NCBI RefSeq assembly: GCF_035319885.1
Contig: NZ_CP141285.1
Span: forward strand, 434,001 to 498,000
DNA: 64,000 nt
Direction: 5' to 3'
Origin: Altererythrobacter sp. H2
GTDB lineage: Bacteria > Pseudomonadota > Alphaproteobacteria > Sphingomonadales > Sphingomonadaceae
The notes below the pieces were generated by a model, which saw only the letters and a program-made list of their open reading frames with translations, was not told the origin of the DNA and ran no database searches. The position numbers and the translations under genes are program-made. This document shows, one piece after another, positions 1 to 11,850 of this stretch; position 1 is the first letter of the stretch, and each line of letters starts with the position of its first letter.

Positions 1-3638
<3,638 letters not shown>

Positions 3639-3844
3639 GCGAAACCATCCCATCATGTCCGGTGCCCGGCCAGGCGGCACGAGGGCCGCTGCGGGCAATG
3701 AAGCGCGCTACACCATGCCGCGCAGCGCAGCAAACTACGTGCGGGCACGCCACATGGCGACACGAAATGATTTTTGCAACTGCGAAGGGTTTCTTTGGCG
3801 GGTTAGCCAGACCCCGGATGGCCGGTGCCGGTCCGAAACGCCAA

Positions 3845-3877
3845 GGCCCCTGCGCCCGATGACCGGGGGCAGGGGCC
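3845..3877 (-). terminator. Hairpin downstream of the Pro/Ala-rich membrane protein gene
   Basis: Inverted repeat GGCCCCTGC ... GCAGGGGCC with nine-base arms, just past the stop of the minus-strand gene that ends at 3901. No strong T-tract follows, so factor-independent termination is only possible. The rest of the ~260-base gap up to the gltB start (3639-3900) should hold the gltB promoter; it contains a slightly AT-richer patch around 3770-3795 but no promoter I can call. Confidence 0.4.
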
Positions 3878-3900
3878 AGGCTGTCGAATCACGTGCCGGG

Positions 3901-5883
3901 TCAGGCAGCGCCGCTCATGTGCTGGAGCTTGGCCAGTGCATCGCGCAATGCCGCTTCAGTAGCCTGCCGATCAGCGGGCTGGGCGAAGGCATGGCCGGAA
4001 TGCTGGGCCGGAGACAGAGGCGGCGCAAACGGCGGGCGGCCGAAGGGCGCAGCCGCCGCAGGCTCGCGCGAGGGGCCATCGGGTGCCGGCGCGGCGCGCC
4101 CCGGCTGGGCCGTGCCGGGGAAAACCACCACCGGCTCGATTCCGGCGGCCGGGGCATCTTCGTCTTCGATCCGCACGAATTCACGGCCGGGCCCGAATCC
4201 GCTCTTCATGGCCAGAAGAGAGCCGAAGTGATCGTCCTCGACCGCGCTCTCTTCCGGTTCAGGCGCAGTGTCCTCGACCGGCTGCGGCATGGCGAAAGGC
4301 GCCGCAGGGGCTGCAGGTGCCGGGGCATCGGGCGTTGCAAAGGGCCTGGGCAGGCTGCCCAGCGGCAGAGAAAAAGCGTGGCTGAAGGCATCGCCATCGC
4401 CGTCATCGCCATCGATGTCTTCGTCGGTTTCCCCGAACCCGAACGGCTGCAAAGCCGCCGGCAGGGATGTTGGCAGGGAGGCGGGCAGCGAAGCGGTGCC
4501 GGCCAGTTTGCCGAATGACAGGGGGGCGGCCGGCTCTTCGACCGGGGCGGTGACAACCGGCGGGGCAAACGGTGGCAGAGCAGGCTCGACCGCCCCGATC
4601 GCCGCTTCCGGTATCGTGAAGGCTGGTGCGGCAGCTTCGTTCGCAATCTGTGCCGAAAGCTTGCTGGCCCGGCGCAGCGATTCGGCGAATCGATCGACCA
4701 GGTCGACCATCCCGAGGCCTGCGAGCCCGCCCGATTCGGGGCTGGTCCTGGCGGCAACCGGCGCTACTGGCGAATCCGGCGTCTGGTCGAGTGCCGGCGT
4801 ACCCGGCAACGGCTGTGGCAGGGCGGAAAGTGGCGCGGCTACCGGGGCAGAAAACGGGGCAGAAAACGTAGCCGGGGCGGCGGCGGGCTGAGGCATTCCG
4901 AACGGAGCCATTGCCGACGCGGGAGCCGGAGCCGCAACAGGATCGGCAACAGGCTCGGTCGTTGCGAAGGGGCGGCCGAACGGGGGCGCAACCTCCGGCT
5001 CGGGCGCTGGTGCAGGGTCTGCAGCCGGAGCAGCGAACGGCGCCCGTGCAGCAGGCGGGGGCGAGAACGGGCGCGGCAGGTCGGGCGCGGCAAACGGCCC
5101 TGCGGCCAGTGGCGCGGTCGGCGCCGGCTTTCCGGGCATCGGCACTTCATCGGCAGGCCGGGCGAAGGGCGCACCGCCAAAGGGCTCGTACGCACTGTCC
5201 GCAGCGGCACTGCTCGCGTCGGTAATGGCCGGATCCGAAGGAAACGCCAATGATGCGGCGAACGGCTCCTGCACGGGAATGAAGGGTGATGCTGCCGGCT
5301 CGGTGCCGTCCTCGAAGTGGCCGAGTTCCAGTACCTGGTCATCCGCCAGATCGTGCACCCCCATCAGATCGAGCACATCGCCGCCACCGGGCAAGGGTGC
5401 CTGGGTGAGGTATTCGCTGGGAGCACTCTCGTCCGTCACCGCGAGGGCGCGGCGGCGGCCCGCCATGGGCTCGGACCCCGGCCGGTTCATCGCGGTCGCA
5501 ATCGGTTCATCGAGGCCATCGCTGCCGAGTTCCTCAAGCGCGGAAATCGGGCGTTTGGCAGCGCGATCTGTCTTTTCGGCCAAGCCGCGCGTGGCGGCGG
5601 CCCGGGGTTTTGCCGTGCCTTGCCCGGCAACGGCCATGCGCGCCATCAACAGGCCGATCGCCGCACCGCCCAGTCCAGCCACCAGGCCGATACCGAACCG
5701 GAAGCCGAGGCCTGTCGTGCCAAGACCAGCGGCGCTGCCCAGCGCATCGAACAGCGTCTGCGGCAGCACTATCGTGCCCACGCCGAGCAGAGCGGCAAAC
5801 CACAAGGCCACGATAACCGGAAACAGCGGGTGGGCGCTGACAGGGGCCTTGGCCGCCGGTTTCGCCATCCTCTGGGTGGTCAC
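3901..5883 (-). CDS. Pro/Ala-rich membrane-anchored protein of unknown function
   Basis: A 660-residue protein I cannot assign to a characterised family. Two hydrophobic segments lie near the N-terminus (about residues 20-42 and 58-82). The rest is soluble low-complexity sequence dominated by Pro and Ala, with many repeats of the PFA/PFG type (for example AAPFGRPPFAPP) and scattered acidic patches. A small motif-like region, LPGGGDVLDLMGVHDL, sits at about residues 167-183, and the C-terminus (ALRDALAKLQHMSGAA) looks helical. The architecture suggests a short inner-membrane anchor followed by a long disordered tail. It lies between a polysaccharide glycosyltransferase gene and gltB, all on the minus strand, with no clear functional link to either. 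The frame is supported by the uninterrupted length and the N-terminal membrane segments. Confidence 0.75.
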   Translation of the reverse strand: MTTQRMAKPAAKAPVSAHPLFPVIVALWFAALLGVGTIVLPQTLFDALGSAAGLGTTGLGFRFGIGLVAGLGGAAIGLLMARMAVAGQGTAKPRAAATRGLAEKTDRAAKRPISALEELGSDGLDEPIATAMNRPGSEPMAGRRRALAVTDESAPSEYLTQAPLPGGGDVLDLMGVHDLADDQVLELGHFEDGTEPAASPFIPVQEPFAASLAFPSDPAITDASSAAADSAYEPFGGAPFARPADEVPMPGKPAPTAPLAAGPFAAPDLPRPFSPPPAARAPFAAPAADPAPAPEPEVAPPFGRPFATTEPVADPVAAPAPASAMAPFGMPQPAAAPATFSAPFSAPVAAPLSALPQPLPGTPALDQTPDSPVAPVAARTSPESGGLAGLGMVDLVDRFAESLRRASKLSAQIANEAAAPAFTIPEAAIGAVEPALPPFAPPVVTAPVEEPAAPLSFGKLAGTASLPASLPTSLPAALQPFGFGETDEDIDGDDGDGDAFSHAFSLPLGSLPRPFATPDAPAPAAPAAPFAMPQPVEDTAPEPEESAVEDDHFGSLLAMKSGFGPGREFVRIEDEDAPAAGIEPVVVFPGTAQPGRAAPAPDGPSREPAAAAPFGRPPFAPPLSPAQHSGHAFAQPADRQATEAALRDALAKLQHMSGAA

Positions 5884-5925
5884 GATATCAATTCCCCGTT
5901 CAATTTCGGGCGCATCGCTGCCTGT

Positions 5926-7155
5926 TCAGGCGGCAGCGGACACTTGCCGATTGGACGACCGGCCTAGCAAGAGATGGTAAACGTCTTGATAACGACGCAC
6001 GTTGCGTGACCAGTCATGGTTGTCGGCAACGTGCTGCTGTGCCCGCTGGCGCATGGCGTCCCACGATTCGCGCCGCCGGAGCAGGCCAGCCAGCGCGGCT
6101 GCGCAGCCTTCCGGATCGTCGGCCGGGAACAGCGTGCCGGTCACGCCGTCGGTGATCAGCTCGCGGTGCCCGCCGACGTCGCTGGCGGCCACCACCCTGC
6201 GCTGCGCCATCGCCTCGAGCGGCTTGAGCGGGGTAACCAGGTCGGTCAGGCGGCTGCGCTTGCGCGGATAGGCGAGCACGTCGATCAGCGAGTAATACCG
6301 TTCAACCTCCGCGTGCGGCACGCGTCCGGTGAAATGGATGGCCGCCGAAGCGGGCGACTGCCTTGCCTGCGCCTGCAGGGCCTGTTCCATCGGCCCCCCG
6401 CCAACCAGCAGCAACCGGGTGCCCGGGGCTTGCTCGCGCAGCAGGGCCAGGGCCGCAATCAGGTCGTCAAGCCCCTCGTAATCGTAGAAGCTGCCGATGA
6501 AGCCGATGACCGACTCCTCGCCGAAGCCCAGCTGCTGCGCGAGGGCGCAATCGCGCGAGGGCGGCTCGCCGAACAGTGAAAGGTCAACCCCGTTGGGGGC
6601 GATCCCGATCCGCCCGCCATCGAAACCGCGGCTGATCAGATCGTCGCGCAGGCCGTGGCAGATGGTGAACATCGCGTCCGCCCCGGCAATGACGCGATTT
6701 TCCAGCGCCCGGGTCATCCGGTATTTGAGCGAGCCTTCCTGCCCGGTGCCGTTGCCCACGGCGGCGTCTTCCCAGAAGGCGCGAATCTCATAGACCACCG
6801 GCAGCCCCAGCTTTCGGCCGGCGCGCAGGGCCGCCATGCCGCCCAGCGCAGGCGAATGGGCGTGCAGAACATCCGGCCGCCAGGTTTCGGCCAGGGCCAC
6901 GATGGCATCGGCCAGCCGGGCGATCTCGCGCCATTCGCGCAGACCGACCGGACCGGAAGGCTCGCCTGGCGTACGGTGGAAGGTCAGCCCCTCCACCGTC
7001 TCGCAGGCAGGCCCCTCTGCGGCATGGCGAAGCCCGGTGATCCCCCTGACCTCCAGTCCCGCGGCCTGCTGCGCCTTCAGGATCGCGCGGGTGCGGAAGG
7101 TGTAGCCGCTGTGCAGCGGCAGCGAATGGTCGAGGACGTGAAGGATCCGGGTCAT
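5926..7155 (-). CDS. Exosortase-A-associated group 1 glycosyltransferase
   Basis: GT-B fold glycosyltransferase of about 409 residues, matching the family found beside exosortase A (XrtA) exopolysaccharide genes. It likely transfers a sugar from a nucleotide donor during capsule or exopolysaccharide repeat-unit assembly at the cytoplasmic membrane. The N-terminus MTRILHVLDHSLPLHSGY is characteristic. HSPALGGMAAL and the C-terminal donor-binding region (LKPLEAMAQRRVVAASDVGGHRELI, split here as LKPLEAMAQRR then VGGHRELI) are visible. I chose the ATG at 7155 because the family begins at MTRILHVLDHS; a GTG at 7173 would add six residues. It is divergent from the small ORF and O-ligase at 7282-8800, which belong to the same type of locus. 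Confidence 0.88.
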   Translation of the reverse strand: MTRILHVLDHSLPLHSGYTFRTRAILKAQQAAGLEVRGITGLRHAAEGPACETVEGLTFHRTPGEPSGPVGLREWREIARLADAIVALAETWRPDVLHAHSPALGGMAALRAGRKLGLPVVYEIRAFWEDAAVGNGTGQEGSLKYRMTRALENRVIAGADAMFTICHGLRDDLISRGFDGGRIGIAPNGVDLSLFGEPPSRDCALAQQLGFGEESVIGFIGSFYDYEGLDDLIAALALLREQAPGTRLLLVGGGPMEQALQAQARQSPASAAIHFTGRVPHAEVERYYSLIDVLAYPRKRSRLTDLVTPLKPLEAMAQRRVVAASDVGGHRELITDGVTGTLFPADDPEGCAAALAGLLRRRESWDAMRQRAQQHVADNHDWSRNVRRYQDVYHLLLGRSSNRQVSAAA

Positions 7156-7281
7156 GGACCCACCATCTGCCACGCCTTGCTTAACGCGCCGTCAACTTGC
7201 CCCTGCTAGCAGGCGGCAAGGCCTGGCGTGCATGGGGCACGAACGGCTGGCCGGATGGCTTCAACCCGCAGGTAGAACCAC

Positions 7282-7407
7282 GTGATCGACTATTTCGCTC
7301 TCGCGCTGATCCATGGCCTGCTGGCGGTGATGGTAATCCGCCTGTCCGGCCGGCCGGATCTCGACCGCGAGCAGCCTGCGGCGGCAGAGGACAGCGCCGA
7401 TGCTTGA
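7282..7407 (+). CDS. 41-residue membrane peptide coupled to the O-ligase gene
   Basis: Short ORF with a GTG start reading VIDYFALALIHGLLAVMVIR and then a charged, Ala-rich tail ending SADA. One N-terminal hydrophobic helix is predicted by eye. An in-frame TAG at 7273-7275 means the start cannot be much further upstream, and GCAGGTAG sits at ribosome-binding distance. Its stop overlaps the ATG of the O-ligase by eight bases (ATGCTTGA), which suggests translational coupling. It is too short to assign by homology. It could be a real small membrane protein of the polysaccharide locus or only a leader that sets ligase translation. Confidence 0.55.
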   Translation: MIDYFALALIHGLLAVMVIRLSGRPDLDREQPAAAEDSADA

Positions 7408-8800
7408 CCTCGCGCTGTTCCTGTTCATCTGCTTCATGCTGCTTGCAGGCTTGCGGCGCCCGTACCTGTGGGTGCTGACCTATCTCTACATCGACATTCT
7501 CGCCCCCCAGAAGATCGGCTGGACGATTACCCCGGCCTTCCAGGTTTCGCTGATTGCGTTCTGCGCCGCCTTTGCCGGGTGGATCCTGGTCGACCCCAAA
7601 CGCGGCAGCAAGTTCACCCTGCGCCAGGGGCTGCTGCTGGCCTTGCTGGTCTATTGCGGCTGGACCACCATGAACGCCGACTTCCCGGCAGACGCGCTGT
7701 TCAAGTGGGACTGGGTGTGGAAGACGCTGGTCTTCGCAATATTCCTGCCGCTGGCCCTGACCACGAAACTCCGGATCGAATCGGCGGCGCTGACCATGGT
7801 GCTGACCGCCGGGGCAATCATCATCGCCACCGGCATGAAAACCGCGCTGGGCGGCGGCGGCTATGAAAGCCTCAGCTTTTTCGTCAACAACAACAGCGGC
7901 ATCTACGAAAGCTCGACCCTGGCGACCGTGGCAGTCGGGATCATCCCGCTGATCCTGTGGTTCACCAAACACGGCACGGTGTTCCCGCCCGACTGGCGGG
8001 TCAAGGCGTTCGCCTACGGGCTGATCTTCGCCTGTCTGCTGGTGCCGATCGGCACCGAAGCGCGCACCGGCCTGATCTGCATGGGCGTGCTGGCGCTGGT
8101 TTCGCTGCGGGACGTCAAACGCAGGCTGACCTTCCTGATGGGCGGCGCGGTGATGGTCATGGTGGCGCTGCCGTTCCTGCCCACCAGCTATTACGAGCGC
8201 ATGGGGCTGATTGCCGGGTACAAGGAAGATTCGTCCGCCTCGACCCGCGTGGCGGTGTGGCAATGGACCTATGAATATTCGCTCGAAAATCCCTTCGGCG
8301 GTGGATTCGATGCCTTCCGCGGCAACCGCTTCGCCTATCAGATGCCGGTCAAGGAAGAGAGCGGGGCAAATACCGTTTCGATCGAATATCGCGAAGTGGT
8401 CGATGAAGCGCGGGCCTATCATTCGGCCATCTTCGAGATGCTGGGCGAACAGGGCTGGCCGGGCCTGATCATGTGGCTCTGGTTCCAGGCGCTCGGCGTC
8501 TGGCAAATGGAGCGGCTGCGGCGGCGCTGGCGCAATCGCGGCGGCCATGGCGAGCAGTGGCAGGCACCACTGGCCAGCGCGCTGCAGGTGGCGCAGATCG
8601 TCTACCTGGTCGGTGCGCTGTTCCAGGGCATTGCCTACCAGCCCTTCATTATGATGCTCGCCGGATTGCAGATCGCGCTGTGGACTTACTGCCGCCGCCA
8701 TGATTCGCAGGTGCGCGACGCACGCCTGCCGCGCCGGCCGGTTGCCAGGGTGCGGACCGGCGGCAAAGCCGTAGCGGCAGGGGCGGGTGCGTTGCGCTAG
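7400..8800 (+). CDS. Putative O-glycosylation ligase, exosortase A system-associated (Wzy/WaaL-like)
   Basis: Polytopic inner-membrane protein of 466 residues with about ten hydrophobic segments, matching the exosortase-A-associated O-ligase family. The N-terminus (MLDLALFLFICFMLLAGLRR, then PYLWVLTYLYID) is typical. The family has the O-antigen ligase fold and is thought to polymerise or transfer lipid-linked saccharide repeats on the periplasmic side. The region with TEARTG at about residue 215 and the large loop around GGGFDAFRGN resemble the ligase core and periplasmic loop. It is divergent from the matching glycosyltransferase and starts inside the preceding short ORF. The exosortase itself and other polysaccharide genes are not in the window. 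Confidence 0.85.
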   Translation: MLDLALFLFICFMLLAGLRRPYLWVLTYLYIDILAPQKIGWTITPAFQVSLIAFCAAFAGWILVDPKRGSKFTLRQGLLLALLVYCGWTTMNADFPADALFKWDWVWKTLVFAIFLPLALTTKLRIESAALTMVLTAGAIIIATGMKTALGGGGYESLSFFVNNNSGIYESSTLATVAVGIIPLILWFTKHGTVFPPDWRVKAFAYGLIFACLLVPIGTEARTGLICMGVLALVSLRDVKRRLTFLMGGAVMVMVALPFLPTSYYERMGLIAGYKEDSSASTRVAVWQWTYEYSLENPFGGGFDAFRGNRFAYQMPVKEESGANTVSIEYREVVDEARAYHSAIFEMLGEQGWPGLIMWLWFQALGVWQMERLRRRWRNRGGHGEQWQAPLASALQVAQIVYLVGALFQGIAYQPFIMMLAGLQIALWTYCRRHDSQVRDARLPRRPVARVRTGGKAVAAGAGALR

Positions 8801-8862
8801 CTGCAATCATGCGCCATGAAGCCGCCGCACAAACGCAGAATCGCGGCACAAAGGAGAGGCGC

Positions 8863-9312
8863 ATGACCCCGCAGGAAATCGCAACCAAGGTCGGCCAGCA
8901 CATCGGCACCAGTGAATGGGTGGAGATGAGCCAGGAACGGATCAACCTGTTCGCCGATGCGACCGGTGACCACCAGTTCATCCACATCAACGAGGAAGCC
9001 GCCAAGATGACGCCGTTCGGCGGCACCATCGCGCATGGCTTCCTGACCCTGTCGATGATCCCCTACCTCAGCGCCAATTCCGACCTGCCCAAGCCCGAAG
9101 GCGTCAAGATGGGCGTCAACTACGGCGGCAACAAGACGCGCTTCATCGCCCCGGTCCGCTCGGGCAAGCGCATCCGCGGCCACTGGAAGCTGCTCGAACT
9201 GGTCGAGAAGCGCCCCGGCCAGTGGCAGCAGACCCATGAGATCACCATCGAGATCGAAGGCGAGGACAAACCCGCCCTGATCACCGAATGGATCATGCAG
9301 TTCTTCGTTTAA
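8863..9312 (+). CDS. MaoC family (R)-specific enoyl-CoA hydratase
   Basis: Hot-dog fold hydratase of 149 residues, related to MaoC and PhaJ, which hydrates trans-2-enoyl-CoA to (R)-3-hydroxyacyl-CoA. The active-site motif is visible as FADATGDHQFIHIN, with the catalytic Asp/His pair, followed by PFGGTIAHGFLTLS. The start at 8863 is chosen because AAGGAGAGG precedes it at ideal spacing; an upstream in-frame ATG at 8809 lacks this. The next gene is a thiolase, and a PHA depolymerase lies nearby, so the protein could link beta-oxidation intermediates to polyhydroxyalkanoate. A REP-like palindrome separates it from the thiolase. Confidence 0.93.
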   Translation: MTPQEIATKVGQHIGTSEWVEMSQERINLFADATGDHQFIHINEEAAKMTPFGGTIAHGFLTLSMIPYLSANSDLPKPEGVKMGVNYGGNKTRFIAPVRSGKRIRGHWKLLELVEKRPGQWQQTHEITIEIEGEDKPALITEWIMQFFV

Positions 9313-9314
9313 CC

Positions 9315-9396
9315 GTCGTCCCAGCTAAAGCTGGGATCGCTGTCCGCCAGATCGGACATATCCGAGAAAGATCCCAGCTTCCGCTGGGATGACGAC
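9315..9396. repeat. REP-like composite palindrome (three nested hairpins)
   Basis: Left arm GTCGTCCCAGC-TAAA-GCTGGGATC and right arm GATCCCAGC-TTCC-GCTGGGATGACGAC are each hairpins, and together they form a larger inverted repeat; the left arm is three bases shorter. Between them TGTCCG-ccagat-CGGACA forms a third hairpin. This layout is typical of REP/BIME elements dispersed by RAYT transposases in proteobacteria. It starts three bases past the MaoC stop and could also attenuate transcription into the thiolase gene. Confidence 0.75.
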
Positions 9397-9411
9397 TTTA
9401 GGGAAATCACA

Positions 9412-10593
9412 ATGCGTGACGCAGTCATCGTCTCCACCGCCCGTACTCCGCTGACCAAGGCGGCCCGCGGCGCATTCAACAACACCACTGGCGCAACGCT
9501 CGGTGCCTGGTCGATCAAGGCCGCGGTCGAGCGCGCCGGGCTCGAAGGGGCCGAGATCGACGACGTGCTGATGGGCTGTGCGGTCCAGCAGGGCTCGACC
9601 AGCGGCAATGTCGCCCGGCTCGCGGCACTGCGCGCCGGCCTGCCCGTGACCGTCCCCGCGATGACCATCGACCGCCAGTGCTCCAGCGGCCTGATGACCA
9701 TCGCCACGGCGGCCAAGCAGGTGCTGGTCGACAACATGGACATCTGCGTGGCCGGCGGGCTGGAAAGCATTTCCAAGGTGGTCGGCAGCGGCAAGATGTT
9801 CGTCGAGCCGGATCGCGAGCTGCTGGAAATGCACCCGCACATCTACATGCCGATGATCGGCACCGCCGAAGTGGTGGCCAAGCGCTACAACATCAGCCGC
9901 GAATACCAGGACGAATATTCGCTTGCATCGCAGCAGCGCACGGCAGCGGCGCAGGCGGCCGGCAAGTTCGATGACGAAATCGTCGCCTGCACCGCCACTA
10001 TGGCGGTGATGAACAAGGAAACGAAGGAAGTGACCTATCAGGAGGTCACCGCCACCAGGGACGATTGCAACCGCCCCGATACCACGCTGGAAGGACTTGC
10101 CAGCCTCAAGCCGGTGATGGGCGAAGGCGGCGTGATCACGGCCGGCAACGCCAGCCAGCTGTCCGACGGCTCCTCTGCCTGCGTGGTGATGGAAGCCAAG
10201 GTTGCCGAAAAGCGCGGGCTCGAGCCGCTCGGCCGCTATGTCGGCATGGCAGTCGCCGGGACCGAGCCTGACGAAATGGGCATCGGCCCGGTCTTCGCCA
10301 TTCCCAAGCTGCTCGAACGCTTCAACCTGAAGATGGACGACATCGGCCTGTGGGAACTGAACGAGGCCTTCGCGGTCCAGGTGCTCTACTGCCGCGACAA
10401 GCTGGGCATCCCTGACGAACTGCTCAACGTCAACGGCGGCTCGATCTCGATCGGCCACCCGTTCGGTATGACCGGCGCACGCTGCACCGGCCACGCGCTG
10501 ATTGAAGGCAAGCGCCGCGGTGCGAAATATGCCGTGGTGACGATGTGCATCGGCGGCGGCCAGGGTGCAGCCGGCCTGTTCGAGGTGTTCTGA
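9412..10593 (+). CDS. Acetyl-CoA C-acyltransferase (thiolase)
   Basis: Thiolase of 393 residues that condenses or cleaves acyl-CoA in the cytoplasm. All three catalytic elements are present: Cys90 in DRQCSSG, His349 in [10 protein letters not shown], and Cys379 in [16 protein letters not shown] precedes the His motif as expected. Length matches the family. It follows a MaoC hydratase and overlaps the next gene by one base (TGATG), so the two are probably co-transcribed. Candidate roles are beta-oxidation or acetoacetyl-CoA formation for PHA; no reductase (PhaB) or synthase (PhaC) is in the window, so I do not name it phaA. Confidence 0.95.
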   Translation: MRDAVIVSTARTPLTKAARGAFNNTTGATLGAWSIKAAVERAGLEGAEIDDVLMGCAVQQGSTSGNVARLAALRAGLPVTVPAMTIDRQCSSGLMTIATAAKQVLVDNMDICVAGGLESISKVVGSGKMFVEPDRELLEMHPHIYMPMIGTAEVVAKRYNISREYQDEYSLASQQRTAAAQAAGKFDDEIVACTATMAVMNKETKEVTYQEVTATRDDCNRPDTTLEGLASLKPVMGEGGVITAGNASQLSDGSSACVVMEAKVAEKRGLEPLGRYVGMAVAGTEPDEMGIGPVFAIPKLLERFNLKMDDIGLWELNEAFAVQVLYCRDKLGIPDELLNVNGGSISIGHPFGMTGARCTGHALIEGKRRGAKYAVVTMCIGGGQGAAGLFEVF

Positions 10594-11174
10594 TGCGGTT
10601 GGCCGCGCCGAGGATCGAACCGGTCGACATGGACCGGCTCGACCAGGCGCAGCAAGAGGCACTCGGCCCGTTCGCCAGCCCTGACAACAAGGTTGGCGGC
10701 GGGCGGGTGCTCAACATCTTCCGTACCCTGGCCCACGCGCCCAAGGCGCTGGCGGCTTTTCTCGGCTGGGGCAACTACGTCCTCTCGCGCCGCAACGCCC
10801 TGCCCGAGCGGGAGCGGGAACTCGTCATCCTGCGCACTGGCTGGAACTGCAAATCCGGCTACGAATGGATGCAGCACCGCCGGATCGGTCTCGACTGCGG
10901 GCTGACGACCGAAGAGGTCGAACGGGTCAAGCAGGGGCCGGACGCGCCGGGCTGGACGCCGCTCGAAAGCGCTCTGCTGCGCGCGGCCGACGAACTGGTG
11001 GGCAACCATTTTGTCAGTGACGGCACCTGGGCAGCGCTGGCGGAACTGGGGGACAAGGGCCGGATGGACCTGGTTTTCACCGTCGGCCAGTACACCCAGG
11101 TTTCGATGCTGCTGAACAGCTTCGGCGTGCAACTGGAAGACGGCGAAACCTGCGACCCCGACCTGAAGGGCTGA
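10593..11174 (+). CDS. Carboxymuconolactone decarboxylase family protein
   Basis: A 193-residue all-helical protein of the CMD/AhpD superfamily. The family signature appears as NCKSGYEWMQHRRIG at about residues 85-99, containing the conserved YEW-x-x-H. Only one Cys is present in this motif, so the AhpD-type CxxC redox pair is missing and a peroxidase role is less likely. Members of this sub-type have poorly known functions in aromatic or lipid metabolism. The ATG overlaps the thiolase TGA, implying coupled translation with fatty-acyl metabolism. The start is fixed by this overlap and by [12 protein letters not shown] resembling relatives. Confidence 0.85.
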   Translation: MRLAAPRIEPVDMDRLDQAQQEALGPFASPDNKVGGGRVLNIFRTLAHAPKALAAFLGWGNYVLSRRNALPERERELVILRTGWNCKSGYEWMQHRRIGLDCGLTTEEVERVKQGPDAPGWTPLESALLRAADELVGNHFVSDGTWAALAELGDKGRMDLVFTVGQYTQVSMLLNSFGVQLEDGETCDPDLKG

Positions 11175-11238
11175 GCGCCCGCGATTGCGCTTTATGTCCT
11201 GCTGGCCCATGTTTGCTCCCTGATGGGGAGCATCGGCC

Positions 11239-11841
11239 ATGGGCATAATGGAAGTGATCGGGATTGCCGGCAGTGTCAGTCTGCTGGCTGGCTGGCGGCT
11301 CTACCTGTGCATTTTCGCCACCGGGCTGGCCATGCGCTATGACGTGCTGCCCTTGCCCGAGCATCTCGCCAGCCTGGGCGTGCTGGAAAATCCCTGGATC
11401 ATGGCCATCGCCGCCCTCGCCGCGCTGGCGGAATTCTTTGCCGACAAGGTGATGTGGCTCGATTCGCTGTGGGACAGCGTGCACACCCTCATCCGGCCGG
11501 TCGGCGGTGCGCTGCTGGCGCTGGCGATTGTCGATCCGGGCGATCCGGCGACGCAGGTGATCGCTTTCCTGCTCGGCGGCAGCGCCACTCTGGCGGCGCA
11601 CGCGGGCAAGGCTGGTTCGCGCGCGGTGGTCAACGCCAGCCCCGAGCCATTCTCGAACATGGTCGTTTCGACGACCGAAGACGTGGCGACGGTCGGCCTG
11701 CTCTGGCTCGCCTACGAATACCCCTATGCTGCCGGCGCGATCGCGCTGGTGCTGCTCGCCCTTACGGTCTGGCTGCTGCTGGTTACCCGGCGGATGGTCC
11801 GCGCCCTGTTCGGGCGGCGGACGGCCGGGGACAACCCTTAG
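11239..11841 (+). CDS. DUF4126 domain-containing membrane protein
   Basis: A 200-residue integral membrane protein with about five hydrophobic segments, matching DUF4126. The N-terminal helix (MGIMEVIGIAGSVSLLAGWR) and the EFFADKVMWLDSLWDSVHT stretch are typical. Function is unknown; relatives are predicted inner-membrane proteins. It begins 64 bases after the preceding CMD gene on the same strand, so co-transcription is possible but there is no overlap. The convergent PHA depolymerase gene ends ten bases downstream. Confidence 0.85.
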   Translation: MGIMEVIGIAGSVSLLAGWRLYLCIFATGLAMRYDVLPLPEHLASLGVLENPWIMAIAALAALAEFFADKVMWLDSLWDSVHTLIRPVGGALLALAIVDPGDPATQVIAFLLGGSATLAAHAGKAGSRAVVNASPEPFSNMVVSTTEDVATVGLLWLAYEYPYAAGAIALVLLALTVWLLLVTRRMVRALFGRRTAGDNP

Positions 11842-11850
11842 CGGCTTGCG

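Noticed and set aside
7181-8806. 541-codon minus-strand frame
   Set aside because: Antisense to the O-ligase gene, which has clear membrane segments and family match; the antisense protein is Arg/Gln-rich and shadow-like.
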